A stretch of 64,000 nt of DNA, from assembly GCF_041381155.1 (NCBI RefSeq), contig NC_091134.1, positions 39,577,338 to 39,641,337 on the forward strand, read 5' to 3'. Shown here piece by piece: positions 36,001 through 46,375 of this stretch. The stretch comes from Argopecten irradians. Taxonomy: Eukaryota > Mollusca > Bivalvia > Pectinida > Pectinidae. Below the pieces are notes generated by a model. It made no database searches and was not told where the DNA came from. It saw only the letters and a list, made by a program, of their open reading frames with translations. The position numbers and the translations under genes are program-made. Numbering within the stretch: position 1 is the stretch's first letter; every line of letters begins with the position of its first letter.

Positions 36001-38398
36001 GCACTGGTTCCTATACTGGCTCATATCGTTAGTGGAGATATTTTTCTCTCTGTACGCACATACTTTATTTAGTGACGTGTATTAAAAGCAAGAACCATCT
36101 CATTTTATAAATATCTTGTTTGATAACTTCTTTGAGCAGTCATTTTGAAATTCCCATGCTGTCTCATGATCACTAGTCTATTTCAATGTTATTTGTCACC
36201 CGTATAACCTTATTTTATTCAATGTAATAGGCATTATAGGTATTATATACTCTTGTCAATAGAGGGTCAAGTTAATATTATTTCAGGCTTGCTGCAAAAT
36301 TGATGAACAACCTGGTACAGGTTTGCAGAGAAATCTTATTTATTTTCATACATTCAGGAACTTGGAAATCTTAAAATAGAAGTCTCCATGGCCAAGCCAC
36401 CCACTGAGAACAGGAAAAAGGAACACCGAAAACGCGACCAAGAGAGAAGACACATGTTTATGGCCATGGGAAGAGGTGGCTATTACGGGTAAGAAAAATC
36501 GCCTAGTACTGCTTGTGTTGTGTTGTTAAGTTGGCTGGTTTGATAATAAAGTAAATAGTTGGCTGGTTTGATAATAAAGTAAATGGAACTGTTACAATTC
36601 ATTAGCTTCTTCTGCTTGATTTCACAAAAAGAGGTCACAATGTTTGGCCTTATACTTTTATCTTGTATAAAAAAGACTTATTTTAAACATATCAGAGAAA
36701 GAGCAAAAAACACTGATCTTTTATAAAAAGTCTTGTTTTAAACATATCGAAGAAAGAGTAAATTAACATATCTTTGATATAAAGGACTTGTTTTAAACAT
36801 ATCGGAGAAAGAGCAAAAAAGCTGAAGTTTCTATAAAGTGTTAATTTTCTTGGCAATTGAATAGATAAATATATATATGCTTTCATAACTTGGATGTTTG
36901 GGGCGTATTTTTTTTGTCACCTGTAGGATTCTAGCCAACAGGTTAATATACTTGGTTATTCTCGTCTTACAAAAGTCCCATTCTTTGTCGAGGCATCTTT
37001 TGGAGGTTTCTTTCCTATCCAACTTTTCTTTATTACAGGTATGATGATTACTGGGGTCCGCCGATGAGGCCACCAATGCACCCGAGAGGAGGGATGAGGC
37101 GTCCGGCAGGTCCACCAATGCCACCCAGGGGTTACGGTGAGTTGATAGTAGTTTTGTGTTCCGTTACCTTTACTAATTTTCTTAAAAGTTCCATCAAAAC
37201 CCTTTCAATTATCCAAACTCAACATCTATTCTCATTTACACTACAGAACCATGACACATTTGTAGAGAAAAACTTGCTAACTTGCTTCATTTGGATAATG
37301 CAAATTTTCATCCAGTTTACATTAAGCCTATACCTACCTATATTTGAAATAATAGTGAGCTTATTTTATGTTCATAGAGTACTACGACGATTTCTACAAC
37401 TATGACGACTTCTACGACTATGGTTACCAGCAAGGCCCAAGAGGCGGACGTGGTGGACGCGGCGGGCAACCAGTAAGTAATCTTATCCTCACTACATTCT
37501 CCACAGGGAAACACTAGTGTCTGTATCCTTTGCGGAGAACAGTCCATTCTGTGTTCCTCACTGGGAAACAGAGTGTGACATACTGAGAGCGGGTAAATTG
37601 GATAGATATAATTATAATGTTAATATAAGTCAATTATATGAGGAAAAAAATAAAAAATAAAGTTCCAAGTGTACAAAAAAATTTGATGATTTAAATTTGA
37701 AATTATCCAGATTATTAAAAAAAAATCTTTCTATGCTAAATTCAATTATTAAAATATTCTGTAAGAAAACATTCTTAATATTTAAAAATTTAGTTTCAAT
37801 TATTCAAGAAGTATACTGTGTTTGAATTGGGTGATATTTCCACAGTGGGTAAAGTTCTGTTGCTTCTATGTAAAGTCATGAAGATATTCTATAGATGGCG
37901 TCCAAATCTTGACCAAAAGATATCTTGATGATTTTACAGTAGAATGAACATGGCTACTCCAGTAGAAGTATTGCCAAATTTTTATGTACATGTTGACATT
38001 GCCTCTTCCACCCAGTCAAAGCAAACCTTTAATGTTGATATAAATACATGTATTGTTTGCCGCAGCCAATGCGAGGTCGAGGAGGCGGACCCCCCAGGGG
38101 TGGTGGTCCTAGAGGTGGCATGATTCCTCGGGGAGCAAGAGGAGCTATGCGAGGGTCTAGGGGGATGATACGGGGTCGTGGGGGTGCAGGAGGGCCTTCA
38201 TCACCTCCACCAAATAGAGGAGGAAAGAGGAAAGCTGGAAATGAAATAGGACAATCGCAAACGAAACGACGCAATACACAAGAAAATTGGGGAGCCCAGC
38301 CCATCGCACAGCAACCTCTTGATCAATCGGGTAGTTATGGTGGAGACTACAATGACACAGAATGGTACCAGGACTCATATGGGCAAAATTGGGGTTGA
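30054..38398 (+). CDS. SYNCRIP: hnRNP Q/R (SYNCRIP/HNRNPR) homolog, copy A
   Basis: Eleven coding exons: 30054-30216, 32328-32551, 33089-33202, 33533-33709, 34397-34532, 34911-35119, 35538-35711, 36358-36488, 37039-37136, 37378-37472, 38066-38398; all GT-AG, phases consistent, 1854 nt, 617 aa. Order of domains: acidic helical N-terminal domain (about 30-125, [15 protein letters not shown]); RRM1 (168-243; [14 protein letters not shown] at 207-214); RRM2 (249-325; [14 protein letters not shown] at 291-298); RRM3 (344-410; LYVRNI, DYGFIHY); Lys/Arg-rich linker; Tyr/Asp cluster ([17 protein letters not shown]); RGG repeats; bipartite nuclear signal ([17 protein letters not shown]); and a QNWG C-terminus. 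This is the layout of SYNCRIP/hnRNP R, an RNA-binding protein of mRNA splicing, transport, translation and decay. The ATG is the first in the exon after acceptor 30033, with a 20 bp leader. Intron 1 carries a piggyBac relic. Copy B lies 18 kb downstream in the same orientation. Confidence 0.95.
30352..30694. mobile_element. MITE with CAGTGATTTTTC ends in intron 1 of gene A
   Basis: Left end cagtgatttttc and right end gaaaaatcactg are exact inverses, and both are flanked directly by catag (30347-30351 and 30695-30699). The interior has repeated ttcccaa motifs and no coding frame. A CAGTG start is common in hAT elements, but those duplicate 8 bp; only 5 bp match here, so the superfamily is left open. 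Confidence 0.7.
30829..32289 (+). mobile_element. piggyBac relic in intron 1 of gene A
   Basis: The 1461 bp element starts ccctttaagcgct and ends agcgcttaaaggg, flanked by TTAA at 30825-30828 and 32290-32293, the target-site signature of piggyBac. Just inside the left end gtcaccgcaaatgtcgttc is repeated twice about 50 bp apart, like piggyBac subterminal repeats. It carries a disabled transposase remnant (31101-31795); the catalytic region is gone. The right end lies only 34 bp upstream of coding exon 2, so the insertion places transposon sequence in the branch-point neighbourhood of that exon. Confidence 0.9.
31101..31795 (+). pseudogene. piggyBac transposase pseudogene (N-terminal part)
   Basis: Starts at ATG 31101 in a good context (catcatggcg) with an acidic N-terminus typical of piggyBac transposases. 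An in-frame TAA stands at 31182. The frame then reopens with the family's N-terminal domain ([32 protein letters not shown]), shifts frame near 31585, and continues as [13 protein letters not shown] and [10 protein letters not shown] before diverging near 31690 and stopping at 31795. The conserved aspartates of the DDD catalytic domain and the C-terminal Cys-rich finger are absent. The copy cannot encode an active enzyme. Confidence 0.9.
32869..33016. mobile_element. 148-bp inverted-repeat element in intron 2 of gene A
   Basis: Left arm gttagctcccttgtggatag then gtattgattgtgacgtca; right arm tgacgtcactatcaatacc then tacctgcaagggcaggtaac. Arms of about 38 bp are inverted with several changes, each containing a tgacgtca CRE-type palindrome. 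Non-coding MITE. Confidence 0.75.
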
Positions 38399-38836
38399 GC
38401 AGATAGCTTAACAGCCGTAAAATTATCCTAAGTTCTTGTTCAGTGGTGTAAAACTAGTGTGTTCAATAAGATTGAATGAAATTGTTCAGGAAGTTCAAAT
38501 TGTCATGCATAATTTCCAAGACTTTTGGATGAATTTGCAGAATTGAACCCGGATCGATAGATCGTACCTGACACATATGTGAGGACACCCAGGCCTTACC
38601 TCTCGGTCCGTGACACTCCAACTACTGGACACCACAGTCCAGTCCATTCAGATCGATGTTCAGGGCCAGGGATCAACCACACGTAGCTGGCATCCAGCAT
38701 GACGGCAGCAGTTCATGATCACCACGGCAACAGTTATAATTATTAGAATTTTTAATTCATTGTGGGAGTTTAAACATCAAATTGTGATCTTTTTGTTTTG
38801 TAGACAATCGAATGTTTTTGAAAAAATTTTGTTGTC

Positions 38837-38894
38837 ATTTTGTGTTCTTGGTCTGTGTCATTGTTGTCATCCTTCATCATTAATCATGAATAAA
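38837..38894 (+). promoter_or_regulatory. Conserved 3' UTR block and poly(A) signal of gene A
   Basis: A 58 bp block (attttgtgttcttggtctgt, gtcattgttgtcatccttc, atcattaatcatg) runs straight into AATAAA at 38889-38894, 439 bp past the stop. The same block, with about five changes, sits at 62492-62549 in gene B at a matching distance (456 bp) and likewise runs into ATTAAA. The rest of the two 3' UTRs is not alignable, which suggests selection on cleavage/polyadenylation or on an mRNA-level control site. Confidence 0.7.
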
Positions 38895-39089
38895 AGAGGA
38901 CTCTTTTATGTTGGAGTGTTGTTGTTACTCTGGGTGTGGATGTGGATTGAAAAATTATCTTTGGGTCATCTCCATGGAGATAGGATCATATGGTATTTAA
39001 TCTTGATCTTGGGGATCTGTGGTGGAATGGCAGCTTTGTAATACACCGTCACCATGACTCTGGCATGAGCAGTGGGGAATCCAAGGTGG

Positions 39090-40580
39090 AAACTCAAATG
39101 CAGGGTTATTATCTCCCCTGGATCTCAAAGTGTAGCGATATTTGGCCTGTAGCATGCTGGGATGAAGGGCTACCAAGTTCGTTCAAATGAATGACCTTGA
39201 CCTTCATTCAAGGTCACAGATCAAAAAGGCTAAAAAATATAAACATCTTCTCAAGACCCAGAAGGCCCAGGGTACTGATATTTGGCTTGTAGCATGCTGG
39301 GATGAAGGGCTACCAAGTTAATGACCTTGACATTCCTTTTGAATAACTTAAAGGCCTAGAGACGTGATATTGGGCCTGTAAAATGCATGAATGAAGGGCT
39401 ATCAAGTTTATTTAAATGAATGACCTTGATCTTTAAATGTCTTCTTTTCAAGAACCGAAAGGCCCAGGATACTCATATTGGGCATGCAGCATGCTGGGAT
39501 GAAGGGGTATCAAGTTTGTTCAAATCAATGACCTTGATCTTCATTCAAGGTCACAGGGGTCAAATTGGCTAAAATATTTTAACGACTGCTTGACAAAAAC
39601 TAGGAGGTCTAGAGACCTGATATTGGGCCTGTCACATGCTGGGATGAAGGGCTATCAATTTTGTTCAAATGAAAGACCTTGATCTTCATTGAAGGTCACA
39701 TGGGTGAAATAGGCTTAAATCTTTAAACGACTTCTTCTCAAGAACCGAAAGGCCCAGGATACTCATATTGGGCATGCAGCATGCTGGGATGAAGGGCTAT
39801 CAAGTTTGTACAAATGAATGACATTGACCTTCATTCAAGGTCATAGGGGTCAAATTGGCTAAAATATTTTAACGACTGCTTGACAAAAACTAGGAGGTCT
39901 AGAGACCTGATATTGGGCCTGTCACATGCTGGGATGAAGGGCTATCAATTTTGTTCAAATGAATGACCTTGATCTTCATTGAAGGTCACATGGGTGAAAT
40001 AGGCTTAAATCTTTAAACAACTTCTTCTCAAGAACGAAAAGGCCCAGGATGCTCATATTGGGCCTGCAGCATGCTATGATGAAGGACTACCAAGTTTGTT
40101 CAAATGAATGACATTGACCTTCATTCAAGGTCACAGGGGTCAAATAGGCTAAAATCTGTAAACGACTTCTCGAGATTAACTAGGCCTAGAGACCTGATAT
40201 TGGGCCTGTGACATGCTGGGATAAAGGGCTACCAAGTTTGTTCAAATGAATGACCTAAAGGTCACAGAGGTCAAATAGGCAAATCTTTCAACGACTTCTT
40301 CTCAAGAACCGAAATTCCCGGGATTCTCATATTGGGAATGCTGAGATTAAGGGCTACCAAGTATGTTCAAATGAATTACCTTGACCTTCATTCAAGGTCA
40401 CGGGTCAAATAGGTTAAAATCTTTAAACGACTTTTTGAGAATAACTAGGAGGCCTAGAGACCTGATATTGGGCCTGTAGCATGCTGGGATGAAGGGCTAC
40501 CAAGTTTGTTCAAATGAATGACCTTGATCTTCATTCAAGATCACAGGGGTCAAATATGCTAAAATCTTTAAATGACTACA
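39090..40580. repeat. 145-bp satellite array, about 11 copies, with dimeric higher-order unit
   Basis: The unit contains tgctgggatgaagggctac, caagtttgttcaaatgaatg, accttgaccttcattcaagg, tcacaggggtcaaataggc and aacgacttcttctcaagaa. Marker positions 39488, 39633, 39778, 39923, 40067 and 40211 are 144-145 bp apart; alternate copies carry cagcatgctgg and [t/g]cacatgctgg types, so the better-preserved part is a 290 bp dimer. Flanking copies are shortened (90-140 bp). Each unit has a tgaccttga ... tcaaggtca inverted pair. Confidence 0.9.
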
Positions 40581-40712
40581 TTGTATTGTGCTAATAGTCG
40601 GATGACCGTTAAGGCCCATGTTGGGTCAAAGGCTTATCAACACGTGGTTCAACGTTGGGATTTACATGTTGGGTCAAAGGCTTATCAACACGTTGAAGTA
40701 CCAAAGGGAGCT

Positions 40713-40932
40713 GGGCCGTTTTCGATTATGCGGTTTGACTTGTTGGACCTACATTATGTGTTCGTTTTATGAATTAAAGACGGACATGGTGATTTGATAT
40801 TGTTTTCAGACAAACCTTGACAAAGCCCTCACAGGCACGAGTCATAAACTGCAGGTCCGTCAGGATTTATACTTGAAATAGTTACTTTAACCAACGATAG
40901 AACCGGTTGTTCCGAATAAACGAAAACGGCCC
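40713..40932. mobile_element. MITE with GGGCCGTTTTCG ends, copy 2
   Basis: 220 bp with exact 12 bp inverted ends gggccgttttcg and cgaaaacggccc. It matches the copy at 16023-16237 along its whole length. Directly upstream (40618-40698) a 34 bp segment starting catgttgggtcaaaggctta is present twice. No clear target-site duplication. Confidence 0.85.
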
Positions 40933-42007
40933 TGGTGTCGAGTGTATAAGGCTCGACTTCACATACATTATGTAGGTCTTATAGTTGTGCATACATGGCA
41001 TTTTGGGACAGATTCGTCAACAATATGGCTGACGGGCAGTCATTTTAGATTTTGATAGGTGTTTGAAAAGCACAGAAAATATCCCTCTTTCCTTTGTCAG
41101 ACATTATTTTTTGGTGGGCGCAAATATTTCTCTAGGATTTCTTTATATGGTTTGAATATATCTATAATAAGCTAAAATACTTTAGGGTCGCTGGGGTCAT
41201 CGTAAATTTTGAACAACTTTTTGATTATACGTTCATCCATTCTCGATACATCCTTGATTCTCCACAGTTTACGATCACTTACGATCTTTCACTGTTATCC
41301 ACGTGAACATTAGGACATGATGGGAATTGAGAAAGTTATTTTTGAACAAAATATTTGTGTATTATGGAATGAATAGTCGACATGTTTGACCTTCCTTTAC
41401 GAACCTTTTTAAGGCAAGAAGTCCAGCCTTCAGGTCTGCTGTAAGATAATGGAATAGAAGACTACCATTTTAAAATCAACCCCCACCCCGAGATATAGCT
41501 ATCCATACAGGGATGACAATCTGTCAGAGTTTATTTAAACGAATTGCACAATCTAATACAAGGAACGTATCGTAGTGGAGCAGAATTACAAGTCTTCATT
41601 TTAATTAGACGAACCTCAAGTTCACAGTATCTATACACAATAAGATACGTAGGCTGATGGGTAATATGCAGACACAAGCACTACCTGGCATGTTGAGGAA
41701 GTATTTCATGATCGGTTATCGTATTTAGACCTTCATATAATTTGCGACCCTACAAAATTATTAATTTCGTTTTACATTCCCATTTCAAAAATCAAAAGCC
41801 TTTTCGGAGTACCAGTGCGGCAGGGCCATTATTTTACTCTTAAATTGATAGACAAGTTGAAATTTAATATGCTCCATCGCTGACAAATGGTATTTTTCCT
41901 CTACCAAAAACAGCAACAGGCGATTGGGTATTTTTCTTCAGTTACAAAAAGTTTATTACTTTACATCATTACCACCAACGAAAAGTTTGAACTTCTAATT
42001 TTACGTC
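40933..42007. other. Intergenic, fragments of foldback elements
   Basis: No gene. Near 41549-41610 caatctaat..., then gtagtggagcagaattacaagtct and ttttaattagac resemble the CAATCTRATT foldback at 25997 in shortened form. At 41255-41290 ctcgata...gatcacttacgatct resembles one arm of the 48453 element. The rest is unassigned. Confidence 0.45.
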
Positions 42008-42710
42008 AAGATAAAGATATTAAGAATTTATTAAAGCCGGTGTACCTCAGGGATCGATCCTAGGCCCCCTACTATTTCTAGTATAGTTTTTGAAATTAAT
42101 TCTATAACTTTTTTGCAGATGACACGTCCCTTTATATAGTAGTAGACAACCCTGTTACAGCACAGGCAAACCTTAAGTTAGATATAAAAAAGATTCATGT
42201 ATGGTCCAACAAGTGGCTAGTTGATTTCAACCCAAACAAAACTGAAACTATATTAATATCTAGGAAAAGAGTACCCGCTGACCATCCTCCCCAACATATG
42301 AACGATATCTACATTAATATTGTATAATCACATAAACATCTTGGTGTGTATTTCTCTGGTGATGGTCACTGGTTGGATCATGTAAACCATATTATAACGA
42401 AAACTTCTTCTAAACTTAACATCATGAGAGCCTTACTGAATTTCAGTTGAATAGACAAACCCTTCTAACTATATATGCCTCCTTCATACGACCAATTCTT
42501 GAGTATAACGATGTTGTAAGGGGAAACATACCTAAAGAATTAGAGAAAAAAGCTAGAAAATACTAACATTGAAGCCGCTCGCATAGTATCTGGGGCAACT
42601 AAATTAACTAGTATTGCTAAATTATTTCGTGAAGTAGGATGGACAAGTTTATATGATCGAAGACAAAACAGAAACATCATCCACTTCTACAAAATGTTTT
42701 ACCACCATAC

Positions 42711-45700
42711 TGTAGTAGATATACAAGGATTTAATTTAGATTTGGTATGACATAGTTTTGAGGAACAAAAACGTATTTCACCATGGAGAACATTTGATTT
42801 GTATACACTGTGAACAATTCTAGAGGAAGAATATACGTACTGGATTATCGCGGGATATCATAGCTTCGTGTTTAACTTACCTTTCATACCAAACCGCCAT
42901 CGTTAACTTATTTATGTATCATTGATTTCCAGCGAGTGTGAAGCTGCCTGTAAACCGGAAGTGAGTTGCCGACTGGAATGTTATACAGAGCTAGCAAATT
43001 GTAAAGTATTTCTTTATCCATTTATAACTTAGAGGATTATATTATAAGATTTATATCAGAAACATCGTAAACACAGTTCAAATGGAGTTTTTATTAACAT
43101 TCGTCATCATTTGTATTTTACAAAGGTACTGCCACTCATCAACTATCGTTTCACTCTCATACTGTCAGAAGTCAGGGTGGTGGGAGACAATAATGTGCCG
43201 CTATTATTATAAATAATAATATACAAATAGTGTAGTTGAGAAAAATATATAAATTACTTTATATTAAAACTCTAACCTTCAAATATTATAAAGTTCTAAA
43301 TAAGCTATTTAGAACTAGGCCTATTACTATACGTTTCTACTACATTTACTACTGATAATACAATTACTATAATACTAATAACACTTTCTATAATTTATGA
43401 TAAATAAGTGATATGTTGCTAGAATTTAGCATACCTAAATTAATCAATTATCTCCTGTGGTAGAGATGCTGTAATGCGGGATATGAGCTCACTAGTATAG
43501 CGTGAACACCATGCGAGCACAGGGATTGTCTGACATGAACTGAGTGAAGAGTTTTACGTACCGTGACGCTAAATATAACGTTTCGGGGCACGAGAAAAGA
43601 TAGGAAATGGAGTAGGAAGAGCAAAGTATATAGAGAAAGCATAGAGTGAGGAGTCGTCTGCTATACCTATATATCTATTAATTTGGAAGACGACTCCTAG
43701 ATCCTAAAATGTCCTATCATGGCATCGTCTAGCAGTAACTAGCCCTACCCATCAAGAGCAGAGGGAAAGGAGGGAACCTAGCCTATCAATTTGGTATATA
43801 GATTCTATAATTTGGAAGCCCTTCTAATTTATCTATGTAAAAATATCTAAACTATAACCTGTACCTATACCTAACCTCTGGGCCGGCGTTATCACACCTA
43901 CTCTTCATCGAAAGACCGCAGAGGGGTTTTTATCGTGCAAGGCTGGGCATCCTCACACGGGAAGACATGAACTTGTTTTGCACTCCCTTTTATACTTTTC
44001 TCACTGGATCACATGATCCCTCTCGTCCAATCAAAACTCGCCTTACATTCACTCTCACAAAAAGTTCCTCTCGTTCCTTATTATAAATCTAGTGATTTAT
44101 ACTATTGAGAACCCTAACATTATGTCCTGTGACTGTCCTTAGTTATAATTACATATTTAAAAACCATTTAGCTATAAAGGACAAGTTAAACTACTATATC
44201 CATAAAAAGGACAAGTATTTAAATCCTGAGCCGTCTCGTAGTAATAGCAGACGACGTGCGTAATGAAACTAGTAAACATAGCAAATTGGTCAGAACGATA
44301 TAGTTCCGTAAATTATCATTAAAACATACTACTGATGAAATCTATTGTATAATAGAACAAGTAATTAATACTAGAATTCTGATGTAAATCTTATAATATA
44401 ATCCTCTAAGTTATAAATGGATAAAGAAATACTTTACAATTTGCTAGCTCTGTATAACATTCCAGTCGGCAACTCACTTCCGGTTTACAGGCAGCTTCAC
44501 ACTCGCTGGTAATCAATGATACATAAATAAGTTATCGATGGCGGTTTGGTATGAAAGGTAAGTTAAACACGAAGCTATGATATCCCGCGATAATCCAGTA
44601 CGTATATTCTTCCTCTAGAATTGTTCACAGTGTATACAAATCAAATGTTCTCCATGGTGAAATACGTTTTTGTTCCTCAAAAATATGTCATACCAAATCT
44701 AAATTAAATCCTTGTATATCTACTACTTCTGACACCAAATTTGTAGCAGGCCTGGCCTCAATCCTCGTTGGTCATCATATGGTCTTCATATAGATAGTTG
44801 ACAAACATCGTAAACACAGTTCAAATGGAGTTTTTATTAACATTCGTCCTCATTTGTATTTTACAAAGGTACTGCCACTCATCAACTATCGTTTCACTCT
44901 CATACTGTCAGAAGTCAGGGTGGTGGGAGACAATAATGTGCCGCTATTATTATAAATAATAATATACAAATAGTGTAGTTGAGAAAAATATATAAATTAC
45001 TTTATATTAAAACTCTAACCTTCAAATATTATAAAGTTCTAGATAAGCTATTTAGAACTAGGCCTATTACTATACGTTTCTACTACATTTACTACTGATA
45101 ATACAATTACTATAATACTAATAACACTTTCTATAATTTATGATAAATAAGTGATATGTTGCTAGAATTTAGCATACCTAAAATAATCAATTATCTCCCT
45201 TGGTAGAGATGCTGTAATACGGGATATGAGCTCACTAGTATAGCGTGAACACCGTGCGAGCACAGGGATTGTCTGACATGAACTTGTTTCGCGCTCCCTT
45301 TTATACTTTTCTCACTGGATCACATGATCCCTCTCGTCCAATCAAAACTCGCCTTACATTCACTCTCACAAAAAGTTCCTCTCGTTCCATATTATAAATC
45401 TAGTGATTTATACTATTGAGAACCCTAACATTATGTCCTGTGACTATCCTTAGTTATAATTACATATTTAAAAACCATTTAGCTATAAAGGACAAGTTAA
45501 ACTACTATATCCATAAAAAGGACAAGTATTTAAATCCTGAGCCGTCTCGTAGTAATAGCAGACGACGTGCGTAATGAAACTAGTAAACATAGCAAATTGG
45601 TCAGAACGATATAGTTCCGTAAATTGTCATTAAAACATACTACTGATGAAATCTATTGTATAATAGAACAAGTAATTAATACTAGAATTCTGATATAAAT

Positions 45701-46038
45701 CTTATAATATAATCCTCTAAGTTATAAATGGATAAAGAAATACTTTACAATTTGCTAGCTCTGTATAACATTCCAGTCGGCAACTCACTTCCGGTTTACA
45801 GGCAGCTTCACACTCGCTGGTAATCAATGATACATAAATAAGTTAACGATGGCGGTTTGGTATGAAAGGTAAGTTAAACACGAAGCTATGATATCCCGCG
45901 ATAATCAAGTACGTATATTCTTCCTCTAGAATTGTTCACAGTGTATACAAATCAAATGTTCTCCATGGTGAAATACGTTTTTGTTCCTCAAAAATATGTC
46001 ATACCAAATCTAAATTAAATCCTTGTATATCTACTACA
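42711..46038. mobile_element. 3.3-kb composite element with 349-bp inverted ends and internal direct duplication
   Basis: It starts tgtagtagatatacaagg and ends ccttgtatatctactaca. The inverted ends (42711-43059 and 45690-46038) are 349 bp and nearly identical. The 4 bp atac flanks both sides; with one copy the interrupted LINE frame reads through. The interior has two direct copies of one unit, 43060-44726 and 44803-46038, separated by a 76 bp linker. The second copy lacks about 435 bp lying between two gacatgaac repeats of the first. The linker contains, on the minus strand, ctgctaca followed by aatttggtgtcagaa, which looks like an LTR end plus primer-binding site. No ORF of note. It is either a rearranged LTR-element remnant or a large non-autonomous DNA transposon. 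Confidence 0.75.
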
Positions 46039-46171
46039 ATACACCTATGTACCTATCCAACCTAATTCCGTCCACCGTCTCAGATGTGCATAGATATGAA
46101 ACTCGGAACTCTGATCATACATTCATTACCCTAATTCTATGTAAATCCATCTCTTATAAACAATCATTTTT

Positions 46172-46340
46172 AGCTCACCGGCCCTTCTTCGGTTATGTCA
46201 TGGCGTGGCGTCCGTCCGTCCGTCAACATTTAATTTAAATCGCTACTAGTCATAGAGTTCCGCATGGATTGTGACCAAATTTGGCCACAAACGTCCTTGA
46301 GTGAAGGGGAACAGAACTTGTATAAATTTTGGCTCTGACC

Positions 46341-46375
<35 letters not shown>

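Noticed and set aside
43448..43642. 64-codon frame with a hydrophobic start inside the 3.3 kb element
   Set aside because: It is absent from the second unit of the same element (deleted region) and resembles no transposase, gag or pol protein.
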